A program made the translations under genes and the position numbers. Shown one piece after another: positions 12,107-23,298 of a stretch of DNA of 64,000 bases; position 1 is the stretch's first letter; each line of letters opens with the position of its first letter. The stretch is from Hygrocybe punicea (lineage: Eukaryota > Basidiomycota > Agaricomycetes > Agaricales > Hygrophoraceae), in the NCBI GenBank assembly GCA_963556145.1, contig OY744461.1, forward strand, positions 8,008,891 to 8,072,890, in the 5' to 3' direction. Under the pieces are notes generated by a model. That model was not told where the DNA came from and ran no database searches. It saw only the letters and a program-made list of their open reading frames with translations.

Positions 12107-13151
12107 TATTGGGGTTGGTTGGAGAGGGGAGATGGTTTAGATGGTTAGACGGAGTCTTTATAACATTTCTGACAGATTCAAAGGGAGCGAATAAAGTGGG
12201 GCGTTTCAATGAAAGGCACAACCGAGATCGTACCCGATGCGGCTGACGGCGAAGCCGACGCTGCTGTCGCTGCGCCCCACAATGAATACGAAAATAAAAT
12301 ATCAAAACGGTACACGTACCCGACTCCAATTGGCTTCCTTTCAGTGTATACGATCCACTCCGTCGCGGGTAAGCGACGAGTAAGGTTTCGGCGGGACCAA
12401 CGTAAACGGACGTTGGGACGGAGTTCCCGATAATTTTTTCAAAATTACTTGTTAATTATTAATAGGGAGCAGCTGAGTCATCCGACATCCCTTTCCTTAT
12501 ATAGTTAAGATAAATGAATTATTGCCTTTGGCAAAAACATAGTAAAATTAGATTTGAGTAATTTATAAGTTAGAACAAATAATTGTCTAGCGGAACCTTA
12601 AGTATAGATAAGAGGTTGATTTATTTTTCACCAACTACTTTACCAAACCTTATGATTATTTATTCTGAAGGTCTAACATTATTGTATGTTTCATTGCTTA
12701 ATTCTCTTGAATTTGCTCTCAAGTAATGGACAAGCAAGAACTCCCAGGGAGCCAAATAGATAAATCTCTATTATTATTAATATTACATTTTGATCACCCG
12801 AACCCGTTTCCGTAACTCTACGTACTACGCCTAACCGCGAGTTTGCAACTCCTTTTCTTCCCCGAGCCCAACTCTAACCTCGGTGGTTTGCACAACAGGG
12901 ACGGGACGAATGAGCTTTCCAAGCAAAAACGAACGACGTCGACGCCATGTTATTATGTGCATGTGCCGGTCCCTGTGATTACAACTTGAACGCGCTTGAC
13001 AACCATGGCGCATGGAGCGGTTGCCCGCCAATTACAATCCCTTCGCTACGCTTGTATCGTTTCAAAGGTGCTGGACTGAAATTCCTAATGACAAGGATAT
13101 AAGTTATCCCTCTCTCTTCTCTCCCTCAATCACGTACGACATCGGCCTCCA
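12107..13151. promoter_or_regulatory. Divergent intergenic promoter region between the two sedolisins
   Basis: 1045 bp between two head-to-head start codons. A TATAAAG lies on the minus strand at 12156-12162, about 50 bp upstream of the left ATG. A TATAAG lies at 13098-13103, about 50 bp upstream of the right ATG and followed by a CT-rich tract. The middle (12420-12800) is AT-rich. No other element is recognised. The arrangement allows shared control, but that is inference. Confidence 0.6.
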
Positions 13152-15685
13152 ATGCCGTCCTGGTTCGTTCCTCTCCTTTCTTTGTCTAGCCTCGGTCTCC
13201 TTCTTGCCGCTGCAAACCCTCTCATTTCTCCATATACCCTCCACGAGAGGCGCACTCACGTCCCTCCGGGCTGGTCTCGCTCACACAAATATCACAAGGA
13301 CGCCCTGGTCCCCCTCCGATTTGGCCTCTCCCAGTCGAACATCCACAACATTGCAGATTTCCTCGACGATGTCTCCCACCCCGATTCTCCAAACTACGGC
13401 AAACACTGGACACCTGGCAAAATTGCCGCCACGTTCGCCCCCAGTGACGAGTCCGTAGACGCAGTACGCGACTGGTTGCTCGACAACGGGTTTTCGCGTG
13501 ACCGTGTCAGGCTGACCGCCACCAAATCTTGGATCGAGGTCAATGCGACAGTCGAAGAGGCAGAACGCCTCCTTCTCGCAGAATACCACGTATACGAGCA
13601 CGAAACTGGCTCAAAACATCTCGGTCCATCCTTCTCTCTTCATTATTTTACAATTGCTTGACATCTAACCTCAGCATGTGATGAATACCACCTTCCCGCT
13701 CACATCTCCGCGCACGTCGACCTTGTCATGCCGACCGTCCACTTCAACGCCATCATTACAAAGCGCTCAGGCGCTGCCCAGCTTGCTCATAATTTAGGCC
13801 AACCGGGTGTTGGAATCACCCCAAAACTCAGAGGGGAAATCCAAGACCTCTTGATAACGCTCAATACTTGCGACAAGCACATCACCCCCGATTGCTTACG
13901 TGCCCTCTATAACGTGTCGTACACGCCACGCTCCCCGTCGAAAAACAGTTTTGCCATCGGTGCGTTGCTCCTTAGAGATCTAAAAACTTATAACGAATCC
14001 GAATGCGTGGCGTTCTCTGTTACATAGTGGAGTATACCCCACAGGCCTTCGTTCAGGCTGATATGGACCATTTCTTTAACCTGGTTTCGCCATCGCAAGT
14101 CGGGACATCGCCTATCATAGTCAGTATCGACGGAGGTGTGTATTTGTCCATCCTCCGCACGCACATGTACGTACTTCCGGACTTAATAATCAACGAAAAC
14201 CATCCAGGAGTCGTCCAAACAACACAGGTAGGGCCGGGCTTCAACGGCGAATCCAATCTCGATTTTCAGTACGGTATGGCCTTGGTCTCGGGGGCGCAGA
14301 ACGTCACCCTCTATCAGGTCGGCGATCTCGTAATAGGTACGGGATCATGACATCCCCCTCGATCGTTCACGTTCACATGAAGGGGTCGGATATCTTTCGA
14401 TTCGGAAGCTAATCGAACATGGAATCTTCACAGGTGCTTCGTTCAACAATTTCCTGGACGCCCTCGAGGGATCGTACTGCCAGTTCGACGGTGGGGACGA
14501 CCCTGGGGAAGACGCGATCTACCCCGATAATGAGCCTGGAGGTTTCAATGGTAATCTTCTTAATCATGCTACCCCCCATGCTGTCCCCAACCTCACCCTC
14601 TCTTGCAGATACACAACAATGCGGTATTGTTAAACCCACAAACGTCATATCCACATCGTACGGATACACCGAGGCAACACTCACTAGGGCATACACTGCG
14701 CGCCAGTGTGCAGAATACGCAAAGCTTGGGATGATGGGAGTCACCGTGTTGTTCAGCTCTGGCGACAGTGGTGTCGCTGGCATAGACCAGAACTGCTCGA
14801 ATTCTGACGGTCCGTATAAACCTCTTCAGACTGCAAGTCCTAATTCTTATCCCAATTGTATTATTATTGTTATCAACCAAAAATGAAAGGCACGCAATCT
14901 GCAAACGGCACGATTTTCAACCCTACCTTCCCCGCAGGCTGTCCGTTCATAACCTCCATCGGTGCGACGCAGGTGAACCCGAACGCTTCTGTGAAGGACC
15001 CGGAGAGCGCGTGTCAACAGGTCATCTTCAGCGGTGGTGGTTTCAGCAATCATTTCTCGCTCCCTGATTACCAGAAGAAGGCTGTTGGCACGTACCTTGA
15101 GAAGTATCGGCCTACCTATCCTTCAAATATCTGGAATTCGACGGGTATTTCGAGGGCGTTCCCCGATTTGTCTGCAAACGGGTTCGTGTTTTATTTATTT
15201 CATGTTTTCTGCTGGCTTATTGGTATTTCCCTTGCTGATGTATGGTTGTAGGGCCAATTATGTCGTTGCAGTTCGTTAAATATTGCATCTGCGGTTCACC
15301 AGGGCTTATTTTGGAACTTTTGTACAGATAGAGGGTAAATTCCACTCCGTATTCGGCACCTCTGCCTCTGCCCCTGTTGTTGGTGCCATCCTGACTTTCG
15401 TCAATGACGCGCGTATCACTGCCGGGAAGAAGCCCATCGGGTTCATCAATCCTGCTGTATGTCCCTCCATTTCTTGAATTGGTATGAATGGCTCCTCTCA
15501 ACACCCCTGCTCCCCCGCAGATATACACTGACAAGTTTGTTGGTGCATTCCACGACATCACGTCAGGTGGAAACCCAGGCTGCGGGACTGCTGGTTTCAC
15601 CGCTGTCCAAGGGTGGGACCCTGTGACTGGATTGGGGACACCAAATTTCCCGGTCATGGTTTCCAAGTGGCTGGAACTTCCTTGA
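13152..15685 (+). CDS. Sedolisin / tripeptidyl-peptidase-like serine protease (S53), copy 2
   Basis: Ten exons: 13152-13623, 13675-13959, 14028-14135, 14208-14336, 14434-14550, 14609-14809, 14890-15181, 15252-15270, 15328-15456 and 15521-15685. Canonical GT-AG introns of 51-97 nt give 638 residues. It has a signal peptide (about 1-21), a pro-domain, and catalytic Glu303 and Asp307 (GESNLDFQY), oxyanion Asp423 (SSGDSGVAG) and Ser553 (FGTSASAP). The end carries HDIT and WDPVTGLGTPN calcium-site motifs. Exons 3, 4 and 6-10 have exactly the same lengths as in the divergent copy, including a 19-nt micro-exon 8, so the two arose by inverted duplication. An AATAAA follows about 155 bp after the stop. 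The gene looks intact and probably encodes a secreted acid peptidase. Confidence 0.92.
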
Positions 15686-16247
15686 ATAACTATGAATGTA
15701 ACCGAACAAATTTTGGACATTGGATGAGGTTGTGCTTAACAAGCATATATCCTAATGAACAATAGTTTGTTTACAGCTGAAATCAATGGACTTAGTGGAA
15801 TTTTCTGTGCTCTATCATGAAATACTACAATGAAATGAAATAAAGTGTCTCCTGGCTACCTTTCATACAGTTTATACTTACCACAAAAACTCAGTGCATT
15901 ATTTAAAGGTCTGGTGGCCACCGGTTACTGCCATTTACCAATGTGATAAGCATGTTCTCACACTTGCACAAATGGGCTGGTTACCTTGAGACTTCAACTC
16001 TGTATATTGAGGATTTCACTGTAAATGCAAATGCAAATGCAATCACTGGGAGTGGGACACAAACAAGAGTTGCTTTGGGTGGGCAAAGCTTTCTGTGGCT
16101 TAAAAATGGAAGGAACAGCTTCCCCTAAGGAACAATTACAATAAATTCTCCAACACTCATCCTTCAGAAGCTTTAACTCTCGAATGCCATATGTATTCAT
16201 TATACAATACTTAAGAGGAAGAAATTTGCTAGCTAGGCATGTTTTTC
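15686..16247. other. Spacer between sedolisin copy 2 and the Crypton-like remnant
   Basis: No gene seen. It holds the probable 3' untranslated region of the protease and a short TGCAAA repeat at about 16023-16040. It ends at the TAA of the Crypton-like pseudogene on the other strand. Confidence 0.4.
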
Positions 16248-16437
16248 TTAAGTGTATGCTCCAGAGGCAGCCATTACATCCTGCCACCCTGTCCCATTTT
16301 TCTTTTGTAAGTATTCACAGAACTTCCAAGCAGAAAAGTTGGGCTCATACTTCTCACGCAGGAAGTGGAGGGCAAGCTTGGTGTCCCAGCAGTGTTGGCT
16401 TGACAGCTCCTGGACCAGCTGTATCACCTTCTTGCGG

Positions 16438-17300
16438 TGTAGAGACTCAATGTCTCTCTGAGTCCATACCGTCGATATATCACGAATCCGGATGAACCCG
16501 ACACCTCCAAACGACTCCCATTCCAACCCGATGTAACCCGACGTGACGTGACCCGACGTATGCCGCTTCATCACAGCCGCTTTCGGACCAAATCCGGCAG
16601 CCTCAGAAGCCCCAGAGTTCTAATTATAGGAGATGGATCTCATCAGACTCAATCCCCGACTTCAGACTTGCCCTATATACCCATCCCCTCGTCCCTTTGG
16701 AGATATATGTGAGATTTCAGATCTTTTTCTTGGATATGTATTTTCCCCTCCATTTTCCTGTCTGTGTCGCATTGCAACCCCCCTTTCCATATCCCCATTC
16801 CATCTTTTCTTTGTAGTTTCCATCGGCCGAAGTAGACATGTCCAAAAGTAGACTACACACACATGTACTATAAAAACGGTCCCTGACGACCGTACAAAAA
16901 GAGATACCCTTAGTCCCCATTTTCCTACAGTCAGAATCTTCTTTAATCCCTTCAAAATGCTCATCCTCATAGACCCTTAGCTTTTTATAGTTCACTTCGT
17001 CGTCTTTATCACTGTTCCCGTATATTTGTTCATTGTTTCCGACCCGACCCGACCTGACCCGCCATACCCAACATTGTCGGCATTGTCGGGTTCGTCGTTA
17101 TTTATCCGTTTTCAGTCCATTCATCGCCGGGTTTGTTATTATTAGTCCAGTTTTACGCGGCAGCTTTACTTTTACTTACATTCCCTTCCTTTACTATTAT
17201 CCCCGACACTGATTATCCACAGTCACTTCTACGCTGACACCCCTCAGGTTAGGATCATCTTTCTTTATTGTTCCGAAGCCACTAAGAACCCGCATCTACA
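16438..17300 (+). mobile_element. Solo LTR F, diverged relative of element A's LTR
   Basis: 863 bp from TGTAGAGAC to CATCTACA, flanked by GCGG (16434-16437) and GCAG (17301-17304). Its first part matches the LTR of element A (minus orientation) at the TCGATATATC/GGATTCG words and the repeated CGGGTT blocks. Its last part matches at CACTTCTACGCTGAC. Removing it joins two parts of the GCR1_C domain in frame. The sequence is more degraded than the LTRs of A. Confidence 0.75.
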
Positions 17301-19422
17301 GCAGCGGGCATGAGGTGTCTTCAGGTTGGGAAGATTCTGCCTCCATTTTGCTCCCCACCGCTCCTCAAGCTGGCATGTCGAGAGATGACCATTGACACCA
17401 TTGGTCCACTCCTCCCAGATTGTGGAAATGCTCATGACCTTGGGATATATGTAGTGTGGTAGCCAGTCCTCTGCCCGCCACTCCCAGCTGTGTTTGCACA
17501 GGGAGGACTCTGGGTAGGCTTTGATGAGATCATTCCACCTAGTATGTTGCAAATCAGCAATGTGGTCATTGGTGAAAGGTGAGACAGGCATGGGGGGTGA
17601 GGAGCGGGCCAGCTGGGGCCGGTTGAGGGGCCAGACCGTTGCTGAGGGGTGGAGCAGCTAGAGCTGATGGTAGCAGGGGAGAGATGTTGAGTCCATATGG
17701 TGAGTTTGTGATGTTGATTGTTAACATAGGCAATTGGCCTGGAAGCAGCAGTGGAGGTGGTGGGTTGGTGGTGGCAGCTGGCAAGCTTTGTGGTGGTTCA
17801 GCTGAAGCCTGCAACACCAGAGGGGAGAGGACTGAAGCATTTGTTAATAAACTGCTGGCAGATGAGGCCAAGTGAAGTGTCAGCTCACTGGTTTTTCCTG
17901 CATGATGCCATGACTTCTTTGAACTCATTTGCATATCAAGCAATGCCTTGATTGCTTCAACAGACTGGGTCAAGGATTCCAGCTGGGTGACACACTGGGC
18001 TGAAGCATGCTGTTGCTCCAGCATGGCACCTTGGACAAGGCCTTGAAAGGTATGGGCATACTTGTCAGGCAGGTTCTCCAAAGCAATGCAAGCACTTTCC
18101 TCAGCACTCGTGATGACTGCACTGGAGCTGTGCACAAAGGAAACAAAGGTAGGGTTGTTGAATGGTGCCTATTGTACGATAGGTGCTGTTGGATATGACA
18201 ATAACAGGATGGCCATGTCCTGCAAGATGACTCAACGGAACCACAGGAGTAAGCTGAGGAAATTTTGGAGAGCGTAGTCTCGGGCACTTGGGTTTGTTGC
18301 AGACCAAGCCTCCAGGGCAGCTTGCTCCTGCTGAACCCATGGAAAGATCTCCTTTGTGAGAGTTTCGGGGGGTTCTGGTTGGCAGCCAACATGTCAGTAC
18401 CCAGAAGCTTAGCAAGCCAATGAAATAACTCACTGAGAGCATCATGAAGGAGGTGGAAGGACTCAGGCTTGAGTGCATTGAACATAGCCGCACCAAGCAT
18501 CGCATCGACAGGTAGGGCTTGATCATAGCATGGGTGGAAGGACCCTGTGCTATCACTCCATCCACCAAGTGCTTTGGTGCCATCAATGCTGGCACCATGC
18601 ACATGGGCAGTATGCACTGAAAAGGGATGGTCAGCATGTGTGGATTTTGAGATGGAGATACCAACAGCAGTGTGGAGGGTGTTGACATGGTCATGATGGT
18701 CTGTGAAGGACAGTAAATCAGCTCATCTTGAACATGTGTCACTGCATCATTTAAACAAGCACTCACTCTCATAGGTCAAGCAGAACAATGGAGACTTCCA
18801 CGTGGGCCAAAAGACATGGTACTGATACCACAAGCACTCCCCATATTGCCCACCCTGGGGCACATCAAATTTTGGGGCAAATTCGGGAACAGGTTTGCAA
18901 AGAACATGAAAATGTGCAAAGAAGTAGTGTTGCCGAAGTTTGGTTTGGTCCGGTTTTTCAAGTTTTTTGGAAAACCTGAACCAAAACCGCCGGTTCGGTT
19001 CAGCCATTTGCTGAACCTGAACCGAAACCATGCAGAACGGTTTCATGGTGTTCGGTTCGCGTTTAAACGCGTTCAAACCGCTGAACCATAAGGCACGGCA
19101 CTGTTACGTTTCCAACTCCGCTTCCAACCCCGATGCCCATTCCGATACCCACCATGACGATTCTGCACTGCACACCTTCCTTTTTCATTTCTTTTTGTCC
19201 TTTGTCTTCCTTTCAACGTCATTGTTTCTTCATTCGGACATCCTTGTATTTTCTTATTCTTGTTCTCTTTTTGTCCCTTCTTCTAGAACAATCCAGACCG
19301 ACCATGGACATATCCCACGTGACCTTGTTGTACCCGAATAGTCTCCTTGCCGATGGACGTCACCAACATTGTCTTTTCCCTTCGATATCTTGTTTACGCT
19401 ATCCCACGACAAACCGATCACA

Positions 19423-19593
19423 ATGGCTGTACTCCCGACACAGCTCATTACCGTAATTGTTATTGGCAGCATTGCCATCACCTTCCTGATCGGTTTCTAC
19501 CTTGTTATGATCTATCTTTGGCATCGGCACCAAAACCCTTCCGCCATTGATACTTCTGACTTCCACCTCGACAATATATCGACACGTAATTGA
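19423..19593 (+). CDS. LTR-borne single-pass membrane ORF (56 aa), copy 2
   Basis: 57 codons with one hydrophobic helix at about residues 8-31 (ITVIVIGSIAITFLIGFYLV), then LWHRH and a polar tail ending STRN. The copy at 3380-3544 has the same start, helix, LW-basic step and TRN end. In a hand alignment of codons 1-35 I count about 15 third-position, 8 first-position and 3 second-position differences, the pattern expected of constrained coding sequence. The ORF lies upstream of the LTR's own TATA box, in what would be U3. Function unknown. Confidence 0.55.
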   Translation: MAVLPTQLITVIVIGSIAITFLIGFYLVMIYLWHRHQNPSAIDTSDFHLDNISTRN

Positions 19594-19935
19594 CAATTGC
19601 CATTCCCGGATATTTGGTTTCCATATTCATACCCTGTGCCCACCATTATCCTCCCTGACGATCCGACGACATTCCTCACCTGCATGCGAACTCTGGACAA
19701 TCCCCGATCACAAGACATTTCACTGTTCTCTCTAATCCGACCATCGCCGAAGCACATTCCTTTGGACTTCGACCACAGACCATACGACTTCCCAAACAGT
19801 GAACCAACCCCTATCGCATATTGCTCACACGACATCGCTTCATTGCAGTACCCGACGACTTGTTCCCACAGCTTGTCACCTGTGCCCATGACTCGAAACC
19901 TGGACCCACATTCATTTATCCTTTGCCATCTATGA
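19594..19935 (+). other. Conserved frame after the TGA of the LTR membrane ORF, copy 2
   Basis: The frame continues past TGA (19591-19593) with CAA TTG and stays open for about 113 codons, containing PTIILPDDPTTF, DFDHRPYDFP and PIAYCSHDIAS. The inverted copy at 3083-3379 conserves both the TGA-CAA-TTG and most residues. A separate frame (about 19821-20108) with KPGPTFIYP is also conserved. It is unclear whether this is translated. Confidence 0.35.
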
Positions 19936-20514
19936 TCTTGATACCTCCCACACTCGTTTACAATAATACCCTTTCTTGGACGAATACCGACATCAGGTGG
20001 ACCTTCTTGTTCCACAAACAGGACAAGACATCGCTCCTCGATATGTCATCAACACAGACATCGTCATCTGGTACAGCTTGTGCTGTTCACATGTCTGACC
20101 TTGACTAGCCCACCGTCCTAGTTGGTTTTCCTTCCACACATTCCTTTGTTTTCTTTCATGCCGACCTTGCCACTACATCCACACCACCTCAAGACACTCT
20201 CATCACCAACCCCACACTGGACGATACCCATCTTCGACCCGACCGTGCAACGCACTTGCCAGACTGCACACTTGCCTGTTACAGCAAGTGTAGACCCCGA
20301 ATAGGCAATTCTGCACATCACATGATCCGATGACAAATCATCCGAGTCATCCGGACCCCCTCTATTCCTCAATGACACCCGGGCCTCCAGTTGGATCGCG
20401 AGAACATTGACATGAGGACGCCTCATGTACGCCTCATGGTGAACACATGGTAGAGTTGGACATGTTATGGCTTCATGGTGGTATTTCTATTTACCTCCCC
20501 TCAAGACCAGCCAC

Positions 20515-20522
20515 TATATATA
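20515..20522 (+). promoter_or_regulatory. TATA box of solo LTR E
   Basis: TATATATA about 250 bp before the LTR 3' end, matched by the inverted copy at about 2462 in E-prime. This would place U3 at about 1.4 kb and make the membrane ORF U3-encoded. Confidence 0.5.
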
Positions 20523-20888
20523 CTGTTCTTGTTGTTGGTTCGGACTTTTTCTTCTTTTCCTTTCTTTACGTTTAGTCTGGTTCTTGGGGCAGACTCATCT
20601 TGTTTTGGGTATCCCCCACGGCTCGCAATGACACTAGACCTTGACCCCCCCCTGTTAGCAGTGTTGTCTTAGCTGTAAGCAACAATGAAAGCTGCTGTTC
20701 TCCCCTCTGGAAGCCGATCCCCTGTTAAGTTGATTGTTGCCGGAGCCCGCTGCAGAAGCGATCCGTAACAGGCACGGGTATACCGCGGGTCAGAATTCCC
20801 GACACCGCACCCGTACCCGCGGAAACCGTACCCGCTCCGATGATGGGTACAACCCGTACCCGTTATCTGCGGGTACCATGTTCCATCC

Positions 20889-21420
20889 TAACTACCTCGC
20901 GAACAATGGGGACACGTCAATTGACGCGCTCCGTCTGTTTTCGCGAGGTTGGGTTGGGGCCAGGGACTTTCCATGGGCGTCCCCGCGTGTTAACTACCTC
21001 GCGAACAACGGGAGCACGTCAATTGATGTGCTCCGTCTGTTTTCGCGAGGTTGGGTTGGGGCCAGGGACTTTCCATGGGCGTCCCCGCGTGTTAACTACC
21101 TCGCGAACAACGGGAGCACGTCAATTGATGTGCTCCGTCTGTTTTCGCGAGGTTGGATGGGGCCGGGCACTTTCCATGGGCGTCCGCACGTCTATTGACG
21201 CGGCCAGGGCGTTTTCGTGAGGTGGGACCGTTTTCGCGAGGTTGGATGGGGCCGGGGACTTTCCATGGGCGTCCGCACATGCTAACTACCTCGCGAACAA
21301 CGGGGACGCGTCAATTGACGTGCTCCATCTGTTTTTGCGAGGTTGGATGGGGCTGGGCACTTTCCATGGGCATCTGCACGTCAATTGACGCGGCCGGAGC
21401 ATGTTCGCAAGGTGGGACCA
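20889..21420. repeat. Tandem hairpin repeats (102-bp unit) inside hAT-2
   Basis: Units starting at about 20891, 20993 and 21095 are spaced exactly 102 bp apart, followed by shorter variants to 21420. Each unit folds: ACCTCGCGAA pairs with TTCGCGAGGT, enclosing an inner palindrome (GAGCAC/GTGCTC around TCAATTGA). Related units occur at 22040-22480, 30757-30800, 53940-54000 and 51650-51960. They may be transposase-binding subterminal repeats. Confidence 0.75.
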
Positions 21421-22039
21421 TTGTTGCTGTGTCTGTCTTCGTCCTCGCCTCGTCCATTCCCCTCGTTAGCTGATGTCGTTGGGACTGGATTGGGGGGACG
21501 TACCTGGGCCGGTAGGTGGGCGCACCACCCTCCCGGCTTTCCTTTCTATCGTTGTCGTCGCCGTCGCGACTTTGGTGGTTCGTTTTTGGCGTGCGGGGTT
21601 GTCGTGGTTGTTGTTGTTGTTGTTGTTCGTGGGTTTTCTTGTTGTCGTTGTTGTTGTGTTTGCGCTTGTCACGGTTGTGGTAGCAAATATCACGTGAACT
21701 TAGCAAAAGTAAAGAAATTAATGTGAAAATAAAGTAAATAACAAAGAAAAAACCTACCTGGGGCTTGGGTTGACAGACCTGTGAAAACCCGTCACCCGCG
21801 GATAACGGGTATGGTTTTGACAAGGTGTGCAAACCGAAACACCGTACCCGAACCCGAATTACCCATTTTGGAATAACCGCGGGTAAACCCGTACCCGTGC
21901 TGTGCCCTACTGAACCGTGGTGGGGAGGGGGCCTAGACCATTCATGTGGTCCACGGCAGCCCACTCTCCATGGTGGGGTTGCGTAAATACCTCGCGAATG
22001 ACATCCGCTGCTCTTCACGAGGGAGGTGTGGTGCCTGTA

Positions 22040-22480
22040 CCCACGGAACCCATACCCACCGTGATCCATTTTAACAATCTTGTGAAGAACGGGGCCGCAT
22101 CAATTGACGCACTCCGTCTGTTTTCGCGAGGTTGGGTTGGGGCCAGGGACATTCCATGGGTGTCTGTGCATGCTACCTACCTCGCGAAGAACGGGGACGT
22201 GTCAATTGATGCGCTCCATCTGTTTTTGCGAGGTTGGATGGGGCCGGGGACTTGCCATGGCCCAATTGACATGGCCGGGGCGTGTTCGTGAGGTGGCACG
22301 AGGTTGGATGGGGCCAGGGACTTTCCATGGGCGTCCGTGCATGCTGACAACCTCGCGAAGAACGGGGCACGTCAATTGACACGCTCCGTCTGTTTTCGTG
22401 AGGTTGGATGGGGCTGGGGACTTCCTATGGGTGTCTGCACGTCAATTGACGTGGCTAGGGCATGTTTGTGAGGGATGTAC
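22040..22480. repeat. Hairpin repeat cluster inside hAT-1
   Basis: Variant copies of the same module, for example the unit starting near 22100 with CAATTGACGCACTCCG and a TTTTCGCGAGG arm. Several are partly decayed (CG to TG). A trinucleotide CTG/GTT tract follows to 22687. Confidence 0.6.
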
Positions 22481-22687
22481 CTGGGCCGGTAGGTGGGTGC
22501 ACCACCCTCCCAGCCTTCAACTCCCCATCGTGGTCATGTTGGTGTTGGTGTTGTAAGTGGTGGTGGAGGCGACAATGGTCGCGATCATCCATGTTTGATG
22601 TGGCAGGTGGCTGCTGCTGCCGGTGTTGCTCTGCTGCTGCTGCCAGTGTTGCTGTTGCTGCTGCTGCTGCTGTGGTTGCGGTTGCGG

Positions 22688-22871
22688 TGTGGTGAACGTG
22701 GCCTGGGTAGGCACGGATTCGGGGTGTGCGAGATTGTTGTCAGTGGGGTCAAAACCCAAAACTCTTCTTGTTTGTGACTATTTACAACAGCCACTACATA
22801 CAAATAATAGAACAAATAGGGAATATAGTAAAATGAGTGAATACGTACCCAGAGATATAGATGTCTCTACA
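22688..22871 (-). repeat. 3' LTR of element C
   Basis: It matches the other LTR except for about four sites, all T or A here against C or G there. It includes the uninterrupted word GAATACGTACCC, the empty-site version of the place where element B inserted into the other LTR. Confidence 0.8.
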
Positions 22872-23298
22872 TCCAGTAGGGACACAAATAGAGACTGTCC
22901 CCAGTCTCACACAAGGCAAGGGAGAAAGAAATAGGAAAAAGAAAAAGGGAGGGAGGGAAGGGACAATACTGAAAACAAAACAAACAAAACAAAAACAAAA
23001 ACAAAAATCCAATCAACTCAACACGAATCTTCCAACACAAAGTCTTCCAACTTCTCCAACCGATCCACCAACTTTACCAACTTTTGCTCCAGAACCTTGA
23101 GGGCCTTGAGGGATAACAATGCTGACTCGAGCACAAGCAAAGTCGCAGCAGGTATGTCATCAGTGGCAAATGTGGATGTTGGCAGTGTGCCCTGGCCTGC
23201 TTCTGGGGATAATGACAAGGGTGTAGTGGGTACAAAGTCATGGAGTGGCAGTGTATGGGCATAGCAGGATGGGGTTGAGCGCGGGGTCGTGGTATGGG

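Larger units (their letters stand above)
19102..20770 (+). mobile_element. Solo LTR E (copia-like), nested in hAT-2
   Basis: 1669 bp with ends TGTTACG and CGTAACA, flanked by a perfect 5-bp duplication GGCAC (19097-19101, 20771-20775). It is homologous along its whole length to the inverted copy at 2219-3833. The TGTTA/TAACA ends and 5-bp duplication are typical of copia-type LTRs. No internal retroelement domain is present. A small DNA transposon with short inverted ends is the alternative. The LTR reading is favoured by the TATA box near the 3' end. Confidence 0.78.
19089..21909. mobile_element. hAT-like non-autonomous element hAT-2, nested in hAT-1
   Basis: Ends are TAAGGCACGGCACGGGTA and the inverse TAGGGCACAGCACGGGTA. 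The flanks are CTGAACCA (19081-19088) and CTGAACCG (21910-21917), an 8-bp duplication with one mismatch. Subterminal DNA is rich in GGGTAC/CCCGCGG words. The interior carries tandem hairpin units. A solo LTR interrupts it 13 bp inside the left end. The net length is about 1.15 kb and no transposase is encoded. Confidence 0.8.

Noticed and set aside
9622..15685. Apparent frameshifts and stops suggesting sedolisin pseudogenes
   Set aside because: All are explained by GT-AG introns at the same positions in both copies. The spliced frames are continuous and keep the catalytic residues.
16248..16574. 108-codon ORF as a separate small gene
   Set aside because: Only its second half is real: the C-terminal end of the Crypton-like GCR1_C region. 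Its first half is solo LTR F read through.
18101..18772. 223-codon minus-strand ORF
   Set aside because: It overlaps in another frame the segment that carries the recognisable recombinase motifs (17970-18617), and it has no domain.
22517..22815. Gln-, Leu- or Cys-rich small ORFs
   Set aside because: They result from the CTG/GTT trinucleotide tract. All frames are open because of composition.
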